Below are positions 55,936 to 64,000 of a stretch of 64,000 nt of DNA, piece after piece. Numbering within the stretch: the first letter of the stretch is position 1; every line of letters starts with the position of its first letter. The notes beneath the pieces are model-generated. The model was not told the DNA's origin, made no database searches, and saw only the letters and a program-made list of their open reading frames with translations. The translations under genes were made by a program, and so were the position numbers. Origin of the DNA: Terebella lapidaria (lineage: Eukaryota > Annelida > Polychaeta > Terebellida > Terebellidae); contig OX424556.1 in assembly GCA_949152475.1 (NCBI GenBank), positions 54,146,451 through 54,210,450 on the forward strand. Direction: 5' to 3'.

Positions 55936-56831
55936 ACTTATTATTGTTCTCATGCATGTTTGTCAATACAAATATTTATTTTAGAGTTCCCCATGATTTC
56001 AAATAAATATCAAATCTTGATTTGTGTTTCTCAAAACAGCGACTATTGGATGTAGAAGTGAACGATATTGCAAATATTATGTAAAACAAATATGGGCAAC
56101 AATTTGTACAAATCATTTGAACGATATCAGATATATGACATTTGGATTTGTGGTTCTTGTAATATTGACTTTGACCAATTTCATGGTTGTCCAATATACG
56201 ATGAAATTTTGTCACTCAAAATTTTTGAAATTGTCAAATTCTTTGACAACATACAATACACAAATGTGATCAAGTTTTCTTCGAAACAAATTAAACTATG
56301 AGGCACAAGGCGATTTTGCAGTGTTTAAAATTACAACTTAAATATAGAGTGAACATCTATTCAGACACAATTCTATCTATTCTTTGTTTGTGAATGATAC
56401 TCATAATTGTATGATACACATACTGTCAAATTTATTCTTAAATGAAGCATTATGGTCTGTATGCTAAAAATATACTATTATTCTGTAATATATAGTTGTG
56501 AATGACACAGAAATATTTTCCAATAAAATTCACAGTAGGATAATGTATTGGATATTCGTATATAAGTGACAAAGCCTAAGTCTTTGAACCTGACATAAAC
56601 TGTGCCCTCTGATAATGACATGATTGCAATTGCCTGTGAATTAATGATTTGCTAAGGATTGGGTGTGAGTAACTCCACAGATGATCTCGTATGATTTGCT
56701 TGACGGCAATTGCAACTAAATCAACAGTAGCTCCATTTCCAACGAGTATATAAAGAAATTTCCACATTAATAAAATCAGAAATCTTCAAATCAATTTGAA
56801 GTGTTGTAATTAGTGATACAATCTTTTGAGA
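55936..56831 (+). promoter_or_regulatory. Spacer and promoter of U31
   Basis: AATAAA at 56002-56007; TATA box at 56747-56755. Private G at 56459. Confidence 0.7.
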
Positions 56832-57800
56832 ATGATTCTCCCAATATTGCTAGGCAACATGCTGTTTATTGTAGTTTGCGGGAAAGTAGTTCCTGCACAT
56901 AATGTCCACATTTTAACTGCCAATTGTCGACAGTCATGCATGCTGCACTTTGTTGAGAATCATAGACAAGCTGCTTGTCTAGCTGACGAGTCCTCAGACT
57001 GTTTCATGTGTTGGGACATGTGCCAGCTACTTGTAACAGATCCATTTTCATGGAGCCCACTGTGTGAACATGAGCAGCAGAACCTCTGCACCAAAGGTTG
57101 TAAGAAAGCCTGTCAATCTATATTCCATCCAGAAACGATAGATTCAACGTCAACTGCAAGTACCGTGCCCGTTACTACTGAACGACCTCCACAAATCTCC
57201 ATGGATGTTACCCAGCAGTCCATCAACGGAGTGCTCGTAGTTGCCTTGCTTGTCACCAGTCCTGATGGCGTAAACAGTGATGGACTGAGTATCCGAATCA
57301 CAGACAAGAATGCAGTAGTTCCACATCACTTCAGCATGCTATTTGATCCAACGTCCATTCTAGTGAAGTTGCCAAGCACCAAATACAATGCACATTACCG
57401 ACTAGATCTCCATCACCAATATTTTGGAGTAATCAACAGGTTGGAATTTTCGACACTACCTTGTGATTTCACAGATCATTCTCAAACGGTATGTCAACAG
57501 CGGGACACACTACATTTAACAGCAGATGCAGTGGTCGTGGTCAGCCAAAATTCATTCTCACTTTTGTTTAGTGTAGGATCTGTGTCATTTGTTTGCCTTG
57601 TCTGTTTGTTTGTATGGTATTTTGTTCGTTGTACGAACCACAGAAAAACAGTGAAGACTCTTCAAATATCTGCTGGCTCGAAAATCACTCCAAGCTTTTT
57701 CCACCATAAGCCTCAACGCAACTCCTGGACAAACAGCTTCATTTATCTGCCTCAGGAGATTTCTCCACTTCATGACATTGATTCGTCTTTATCGTTGTAA
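56832..57800 (+). CDS. U31: anosmin-like membrane protein copy (K203R, N238S, S240N)
   Basis: Full length. K203R (AGG at 57438-57440) is conservative and shared only with U34. The sequon is lost as in U29. Confidence 0.85.
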   Translation: MILPILLGNMLFIVVCGKVVPAHNVHILTANCRQSCMLHFVENHRQAACLADESSDCFMCWDMCQLLVTDPFSWSPLCEHEQQNLCTKGCKKACQSIFHPETIDSTSTASTVPVTTERPPQISMDVTQQSINGVLVVALLVTSPDGVNSDGLSIRITDKNAVVPHHFSMLFDPTSILVKLPSTKYNAHYRLDLHHQYFGVINRLEFSTLPCDFTDHSQTVCQQRDTLHLTADAVVVVSQNSFSLLFSVGSVSFVCLVCLFVWYFVRCTNHRKTVKTLQISAGSKITPSFFHHKPQRNSWTNSFIYLPQEISPLHDIDSSLSL

Positions 57801-58696
57801 ACTTATTATTGTTCTCATGCATGTTTGTCAATACAAATATTTATTTTAGAGTTCCCCATGATTTCAAATAAATATCAAATCTTGATTTGTGTTTCTCAAA
57901 ACAGCGACTATTGGATGTAGAAGTGAACGATATTGCAAATATTATGTAAAACAAATATGGGCAACAATTTGTACAAATCATTTGAACGATATCAGATATA
58001 TGACATTTGGATTTGTGGTTCTTGTAATATTGACTTTGACCAATTTCATGGTTGTCCAATATACGATGAAATTTTGTCACTCAAAATTTTTGAAATTGTC
58101 AAATTCTTTGACAACATACAATACACAAATGTGATCAAGTTTTCTTCGAAACAAATTAAACTATGAGGCACAAGGCGATTTTGCAGTGTTTAAAATTACA
58201 ACTTAAATATAGAGTGAACATCTATTCAGACACAATTCTATCTATTCTTTGTTTGTGAATGATACTCATAATTGTATGATACACATACTGTCAAATTTAT
58301 TCTTAAATGAAGCATTATGGTCTATATGCTAAAAATATACTATTATTCTGTAATATATAGTTGTGAATGACACAGAAATATTTTCCAATAAAATTCACAG
58401 TAGGATAATGTATTGGATATTCGTATTTAAGTGACAAAGCCTAAGTCTTTGAACCTGACATAAACTGTGCCCTCTGATAATGACATGATTGCAATTGCCT
58501 GTGAATTAATGATTTGCTAAGGATTGGGTGTGAGTAACTCCACAGATGATCTCGTATGATTTGCTTGACGGCAATTGCAACTAAATCAACAGTAGCTCCA
58601 TTTCCAACGAGTATATAAAGAAATTTCCACATTAATAAAATCAGAAATCTTCAAATCAATTTGAAGTGTTGTAATTAGTGATACAATCTTTTGAGA
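57801..58696 (+). promoter_or_regulatory. Spacer and promoter of U32
   Basis: AATAAA at 57867-57872; TATA box at 58612-58620. T at 58427 disrupts the upstream TATA-like motif, as in U29, three units earlier. Confidence 0.7.
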
Positions 58697-59665
58697 ATGA
58701 TTCTCCCAATATTGCTAGGCAACATGCTGTTTATTGTAGTTTGCGGGAAAGTAGTTCCTGCACATAATGTCCACATTTTAACTGCCAATTGTCGACAGTC
58801 ATGCATGCTGCACTTTGTTGAGAATCATAGACAAGCTGCTTGTCTAGCTGACGAGTCCTCAGACTGTTTCATGTGTTGGGACATGTGCCAGCTACTTGTA
58901 ACAGATCCATTTTCATGGAGCCCACTGTGTGAACATGAGCAGCAGAACCTCTGCACCAAAGGTTGTAAGAAAGCCTGTCAATCTATATTCCATCCAGAAA
59001 CGATAGATTCAACGTCAACTGCAAGTACCGTGCCCGTTACTACTGAACGACCTCCACAAATCTCCATGGATGTTACCCAGCAGTCCATCAACGGAGTGCT
59101 CGTAGTTGCCTTGCTTGTCACCAGTCCTGATGGCGTAAACAGTGATGGACTGAGTATCCGAATCACAGACAAGAATGCAGTAGTTCCACATCACTTTAGC
59201 ATGCTATTTGATCCAACGTCCATTCTAGTGAAGTTGCCAAGCACCAAATACAATGCACATTACCGACTAGATCTCCATCACCAATATTTTGGAGTAATCA
59301 ACAAGTTGGAATTTTCGACACTACCTTGTGATTTCACAGATCATTCTCAAACGGTATGTCAACAGCGGGACACACTACATTTAACAGCAGATGCAGTGGT
59401 CGTGGTCAACCAAAGTTCATTCTCACTTTTGTTTAGTGTAGGATCTGTGTCATTTGTTTGCCTTGTCTGTTTGTTTGTATGGTATTTTGTTCGTTGTACG
59501 AACCACAGAAAAACAGTGAAGACTCTTCAAATATCTGCTGGCTCGAAAATCACTCCAAGCTTTTTCCACCATAAGCCTCAACGCAACTCCTGGACAAACA
59601 GCTTCATTTATCTGCCTCAGGAGATTTCTCCACTTCATGACATTGATTCGTCTTTATCGTTGTAA
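58697..59665 (+). CDS. U32: anosmin-like membrane protein copy
   Basis: Protein identical to U1, sequon retained. Private silent TTT at codon 167 (59195-59197). Confidence 0.85.
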   Translation: MILPILLGNMLFIVVCGKVVPAHNVHILTANCRQSCMLHFVENHRQAACLADESSDCFMCWDMCQLLVTDPFSWSPLCEHEQQNLCTKGCKKACQSIFHPETIDSTSTASTVPVTTERPPQISMDVTQQSINGVLVVALLVTSPDGVNSDGLSIRITDKNAVVPHHFSMLFDPTSILVKLPSTKYNAHYRLDLHHQYFGVINKLEFSTLPCDFTDHSQTVCQQRDTLHLTADAVVVVNQSSFSLLFSVGSVSFVCLVCLFVWYFVRCTNHRKTVKTLQISAGSKITPSFFHHKPQRNSWTNSFIYLPQEISPLHDIDSSLSL

Positions 59666-60561
59666 ACTTATTATTGTTCTCATGCATGTTTGTCAATACA
59701 AATATTTATTTTAGAGTTCCCCATGATTTCAAATAAATATCAAATCTTGATTTGTGTTTCTCAAAACAGCGACTATTGGATGTAGAAGTGAACGATATTG
59801 CAAATATTATGTAAAACAAATATGGGCAACAATTTGTACAAATCATTTGAACGATATCAGATATATGACATTTGGATTTGTGGTTCTTGTAATATTGACT
59901 TTGACCAATTTCATGGTTGTCCAATATACGATGAAATTTTGTCACTCAAAATTTTTGAAATTGTCAAATTCTTTGACAACATACAATACACAAATGTGAT
60001 CAAGTTTTCTTCGAAACAAATTAAACTATGAGGCACAAGGCGATTTTGCAGCGTTTAAAATTACAACTTAAATATAGAGTGAACATCTATTCAGACACAA
60101 TTTTATCTATTCTTTGTTTGTGAATGATACTCATAATTGTATGATACACATACTGTCAAATTTATTCTTAAATGAAGCATTATGGTCTATATGCTAAAAA
60201 TATACTATTATTTTGTAATATATAGTTGTGAATGACACAAAAATATTTTCCAATAAAATTCACAGTAGGATAATGTATTGGATATTCGTATATAAGTGAC
60301 AAAGCCTAAGTCTTTGAACCTGACATAAACTGTGCCCTCTGATAATGACATGATTGCAATTGCCTGTGAATTAATGATTTGCTAAGGATTGGGTGTGAGT
60401 AACTCCACAGATGATCTCGTATGATTTGCTTGACGGTAATTGCAACTAAATCAACAGTAGCTCCATTTCCAACGAGTATATAAAGAAATTTCCACATTAA
60501 TAAAATCAGAAATCTTCAAATCAATTTGAAGTGTTGTAATTAGTGATACAATCTTTTGAGA
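59666..60561 (+). promoter_or_regulatory. Spacer and promoter of U33a
   Basis: AATAAA at 59732-59737; TATA box at 60477-60485. It has four private changes (C at 60052, T at 60103, T at 60213, T at 60437), far more than other spacers. The last one changes the proximal element to GGTAATTGCAA. Confidence 0.7.
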
Positions 60562-60651
60562 ATGATTCTTCCAATATTGCTAGGCAACATGCTGTTTATT
60601 GTAGTTTGCGGGAAAATATACTATTATTCTGTAATATATAGTTGTGAATGA
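60562..60651 (+). pseudogene. U33a: copy truncated after 18 codons by rearrangement
   Basis: The start codon and complete signal peptide (codons 1-18, with a silent CTT at codon 3) are followed at 60613-60616 by a jump into sequence that normally lies about 360 bp upstream of an ATG. The frame then reads 11 unrelated codons, beginning IYYYSVIYS, to TGA at 60649-60651. The join shares AAA between both parents, a microhomology signature. If transcribed, it could yield only a 29-residue secretory peptide, most of it signal sequence. No ectodomain, membrane span or tail remains. Confidence 0.85.
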
Positions 60652-60977
60652 CACAAAAATATTTTCCAATAAAATTCACAGTAGGATAATGTATTGGATA
60701 TTCGTATATAAGTGACAAAGCCTAAGTCTTTGAACCTGACATAAACTGTGCCCTCTGATAATGACATGATTGCAATTGCCTGTGAATTAATGATTTGCTA
60801 AGGATTGGGTGTGAGTAACTCCACAGATGATCTCGTATGATTTGCTTGACGGCAATTGCAACTAAATCAACAGTAGCTCCATTTCCAACGAGTATATAAA
60901 GAAATTTCCACATTAATAAAATCAGAAATCTTCAAATCAATTTGAAGTGTTGTAATTAGTGATACAATCTTTTGAGA
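60614..60977 (+). promoter_or_regulatory. Extra promoter segment (second promoter of U33)
   Basis: About 416 bp of promoter, 5' UTR and signal-peptide region occurs twice in U33. This second copy has both inverted elements intact, an upstream TATA-like motif and a TATA box at 60893-60901. It has C where U33a has T in the matching CTGTAATA and GGCAATTG segments, so it came from a different unit and is not a simple duplication of U33a. No AATAAA of the usual gene-end context separates it from the U33a promoter, although an AATAAA does lie near 60669. Confidence 0.75.
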
Positions 60978-61947
60978 ATGATTCTCCCAATATTGCTAGG
61001 CAACATGCTGTTTATTGTAGTTTGCGGGAAAGTAGTTCCTGCACATAATGTCCACATTTTAACTGCCAATTGTCGACAGTCATGCATGCTGCACTTTGTT
61101 GAGAATCATAGACAAGCTGCTTGTCTAGCTGACGAGTCCTCAGACTGTTTCATGTGTTGGGACATGTGCCAGCTACTTGTAACAGATCCATTTTCATGGA
61201 GCCCACTGTGTGAACATGAGCAGCAGAACCTCTGCACCAAAGGTTGTAAGAAAGCCTGTCAATCTATATTCCATCCAGAAACGATAGATTCAACGTCAAC
61301 TGCAAGTACCGTGCCCGTTACTACTGAACGACCTCCACAAATCTCCATGGATGTTACCCAGCAGTCCATCAACGGAGTGCTCGTAGTTGCCTTGCTTGTC
61401 ACCAGTCCTGATGGCGTAAACAGTGATGGACTGAGTATCCGAATCACAGACAAGAATGCAGTAGTTCCACATCACTTCAGCATGCTATTTGATCCAACGT
61501 CCATTCTAGTGAAGTTGCCAAGCACCAAATACAATGCACATTACCGACTAGATCTCCATCACCAATATTTTGGAGTAATCAACAAGTTGGAAAAAATCGA
61601 CACTACCTTGTGATTTCACAGATCATTCTCAAACGGTATGTCAACAGCGGGACACACTACATTTAACAGCAGATGCAGTGGTCGTGGTCAGCCAAAGTTC
61701 ATTCTCACTTTTGTTTAGTGTAGGATCTGTGTCATTTGTTTGCCTTGTCTGTTTGTTTGTATGGTATTTTGTTCGTTGTACGAACCACAGAAAAACAGTG
61801 AAGACTCTTCAAATATCTGCTGGCTCGAAAATCACTCCAAGCTTTTTCCACCATAAGCCTCAACGCAACTCCTGGACAAACAGCTTCATTTATCTGCCTC
61901 AGGAGATTTCTCCACTTCATGACATTGATTCGTCTTTATCGTTGTAA
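60978..61947 (+). pseudogene. U33b: frameshifted copy lacking in-frame membrane span
   Basis: ATG 60978 opens the usual frame through Glu205. At 61591-61597 the normal GGAATTTTCG has become GGAAAAAATCG, a net +1 insertion with T-to-A changes. This adds six foreign residues (KIDTTL) and stops at 61611-61613, giving a 211-residue product. That product keeps the signal peptide, the ten-cysteine domain and most of the beta-rich region but loses Cys211/Cys221, the membrane span and the tail. The rest of the gene (61614-61947) is intact but out of frame. It carries N238S without S240N. It could be a pseudogene, a secreted decoy-like variant, or a sequencing error at a homopolymer. Confidence 0.8.
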
Positions 61948-62843
61948 ACTTATTATTGTTCTCATGCATGTTTGTCAATACAAATATTTATTTTAGAGTT
62001 CCCCATGATTTCAAATAAATATCAAATCTTGATTTGTGTTTCTCAAAACAGCGACTATTGGATGTAGAAGTGAACGATATTGCAAATATTATGTAAAACA
62101 AATATGGGCAACAATTTGTACAAATCATTTGAACGATATCAGATATATGACATTTGGATTTGTGGTTCTTGTAATATTGACTTTGACCAATTTCATGGTT
62201 GTCCAATATACGATGAAATTTTGTCACTCAAAATTTTTGAAATTGTCAAATTCTCTGACAACATACAATACACAAATGTGATCAAGTTTTCTTCGAAACA
62301 AATTAAACTATGAGGCACAAGGCGATTTTGCAGTGTTTAAAATTACAACTTAAATATAGAGTGAACATCTATTCAGACACAATTCTATCTATTCTTTGTT
62401 TGTGAATGATACTCATAATTGTATGATACACATACTGTCAAATTTATTCTTAAATGAAGCATTATGGTCTATATGCTAAAAATATACTATTATTCTGTAA
62501 TATATAGTTGTGAATGACACAAAAATATTTTCCAATAAAATTCACAGTAGGATAATGTATTGGATATTCGTATATAAGTGACAAAGCCTAAGTCTTTGAA
62601 CCTGACATAAACTGTGCCCTCTGATAATGACATGATTGCAATTGCCTGTGAATTAATGATTTGCTAAGGATTGGGTGTGAGTAACTCCACAGATGATCTC
62701 GTATGATTTGCTTGACGGCAATTGCAACTAAATCAACAGTAGCTCCATTTCCAACGAGTATATAAAGAAATTTCCACATTAATAAAATCAGAAATCTTCA
62801 AATCAATTTGAAGTGTTGTAATTAGTGATACAATCTTTTGAGA
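61948..62843 (+). promoter_or_regulatory. Spacer and promoter of U34
   Basis: AATAAA at 62014-62019; TATA box at 62759-62767. Private C at 62255 puts a mismatch in the 8-bp spacer hairpin and changes Phe to Ser in the small spacer ORF. Confidence 0.7.
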
Positions 62844-63812
62844 ATGATTCTCCCAATATTGCTAGGCAACATGCTGTTTATTGTAGTTTGCGGGAAAGTA
62901 GTTCCTGCACATAATGTCCACATTTTAACTGCCAATTGTCGACAGTCATGCATGCTGCACTTTGTTGAGAATCATAGACAAGCTGCTTGTCTAGCTGACG
63001 AGTCCTCAGACTGTTTCATGTGTTGGGACATGTGCCAGCTACTTGTAACAGATCCATTTTCATGGAGCCCACTGTGTGAACATGAGCAGCAGAACCTCTG
63101 CACCAAAGGTTGTAAGAAAGCCTGTCAATCTATATTCCATCCAGAAACGATAGATTCAACGTCAACTGCAAGTACCGTGCCCGTTACTACTGAACGACCT
63201 CCACAAATCTCCATGGATGTTACCCAGCAGTCCATCAACGGAGTGCTCGTAGTTGCCTTGCTTGTCACCAGTCCTGATGGCGTAAACAGTGATGGACTGA
63301 GTATCCGAATCACAGACAAGAATGCAGTAGTTCCACATCACTTCAGCATGCTATTTGATCCAACGTCCATTCTAGTGAAGTTGCCAAGCACCAAATACAA
63401 TGCACATTACCGACTAGATCTCCATCACCAATATTTTGGAGTAATCAACAGGTTGGAATTTTCGACACTACCTTGTGATTTCACAGATCATTCTCAAACG
63501 GTATGTCAACAGCGGGACACACTACATTTAACAGCAGATGCAGTGGTCGTGGTCAGCCAAAATTCATTCTCACTTTTGTTTAGTGTAGGATCTGTGTCAT
63601 TTGTTTGCCTTGTCTGTTTGTTTGTATGGTATTTTGTTCGTTGTACGAACCACAGAAAAACAGTGAAGACTCTTCAAATATCTGCTGGCTCGAAAATCAC
63701 TCCAAGCTTTTTCCACCATAAGCCTCAACGCAACTCCTGGACAAACAGCTTCATTTATCTGCCTCAGGAGATTTCTCCACTTCATGACATTGATTCGTCT
63801 TTATCGTTGTAA
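62844..63812 (+). CDS. U34: anosmin-like membrane protein copy (K203R, N238S, S240N)
   Basis: Full length, with the same three replacements as U31 (63450-63452, 63555-63557, 63561-63563). This shows that the damaged U33 is flanked by intact copies on both sides. Confidence 0.85.
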   Translation: MILPILLGNMLFIVVCGKVVPAHNVHILTANCRQSCMLHFVENHRQAACLADESSDCFMCWDMCQLLVTDPFSWSPLCEHEQQNLCTKGCKKACQSIFHPETIDSTSTASTVPVTTERPPQISMDVTQQSINGVLVVALLVTSPDGVNSDGLSIRITDKNAVVPHHFSMLFDPTSILVKLPSTKYNAHYRLDLHHQYFGVINRLEFSTLPCDFTDHSQTVCQQRDTLHLTADAVVVVSQNSFSLLFSVGSVSFVCLVCLFVWYFVRCTNHRKTVKTLQISAGSKITPSFFHHKPQRNSWTNSFIYLPQEISPLHDIDSSLSL

Positions 63813-64000
63813 ACTTATTATTGTTCTCATGCATGTTTGTCAATACAAATATTTATTTTAGAGTTCCCCATGATTTCAAATAAATATCAAATCTTGATTT
63901 GTGTTTCTCAAAACAGCGACTATTGGATGTAGAAGTGAACGATATTGCAAATATTATGTAAAACAAATATGGGCAACAATTTGTACAAATCATTTGAACG
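63813..64000 (+). promoter_or_regulatory. Start of the next spacer (cut by window end)
   Basis: AATAAA of U34 at 63879-63884. The sequence follows the standard spacer to the last base, so the array continues to the right. Confidence 0.8.

Larger units (their letters stand above)
1..64000 (+). repeat. Tandem array of a 1,865-bp gene-bearing unit, about 34 copies
   Basis: Start codons of successive copies are spaced 1,865 bp apart. The exceptions are a 6-bp deletion in U3 and U8, an 18-bp deletion in U12, and an extra 416 bp plus 1 bp at U33. Each unit holds one coding sequence (about 52% of the unit) and one AT-rich spacer. All units point the same way and the array continues past both ends, so total copy number is unknown. 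Between-unit differences are isolated substitutions, which implies recent amplification or ongoing homogenisation by unequal exchange or gene conversion. A collapsed or artificially expanded assembly cannot be excluded from the sequence, but shared private variants at regular offsets argue for real, distinct copies. Confidence 0.98.

Noticed and set aside
1-64000. Transposable element or viral origin of the array.
   Set aside because: No terminal repeats, target-site duplications, polymerase, integrase or transposase are present; the unit is a single gene with its promoter.

Overview
The window is a fragment of one long head-to-tail tandem array. A unit of 1,865 bp is repeated about 34 times on the + strand. 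The array runs off both ends of the window and no unrelated single-copy DNA is visible. Units are nearly identical and differ by a handful of substitutions plus a few small indels. I number them U1 to U34 by their coding sequence; U33 is rearranged into U33a and U33b.

Each unit is a compact eukaryotic gene: a TATA box (TATATAAAG), an initiator-like A 31 bp downstream of it, a short 5' UTR with a perfect 7-bp hairpin, one uninterrupted 322-codon reading frame, and an AATAAA signal 67 bp after the stop followed by GT-rich sequence. The protein has a signal peptide, a 10-cysteine ectodomain module, a Thr/Ser/Pro linker, a beta-rich region that may be an FN3-like domain, one membrane span and a 57-residue cytoplasmic tail. 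The cysteine spacing resembles the N-terminal cysteine-rich domain of anosmin/KAL1. That resemblance was judged by eye and is tentative. The architecture and the AT-rich spacer point to an animal, most likely an invertebrate; I cannot name the species. The AGA-ATG start context has A at -3.

Layout: 1-15 is the tail of a copy that begins outside the window. U1 to U32 (912-59665) are intact genes with spacers of about 0.88-0.90 kb. U33 (59666-61947) is damaged. Its first part (U33a) is cut after 18 codons and joined to the promoter region of another unit. The second part (U33b) has a +1 frameshift that would remove the membrane span. U34 (62844-63812) is intact, and 63813-64000 starts the next spacer.

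Shared variants reveal higher-order structure. Bases from 1 to at least about 8.3 kb recur at an offset of 9,319 bp (five units). A two-unit 3,730-bp motif is repeated three times (U16-U21). A partial three-unit periodicity is seen in U29-U34. Copies also carry potentially functional differences: loss of the only N-glycosylation sequon (U29-U31, U34), loss of an ectodomain cysteine (U22), a gained two-codon upstream ORF (U16, U18, U20, U24, U27), and repeated damage to a pair of inverted promoter elements (U3, U8, U4, U9, U12, U25, U33a). There are no RNA genes, recognisable mobile elements, CRISPR arrays or prokaryotic signals.
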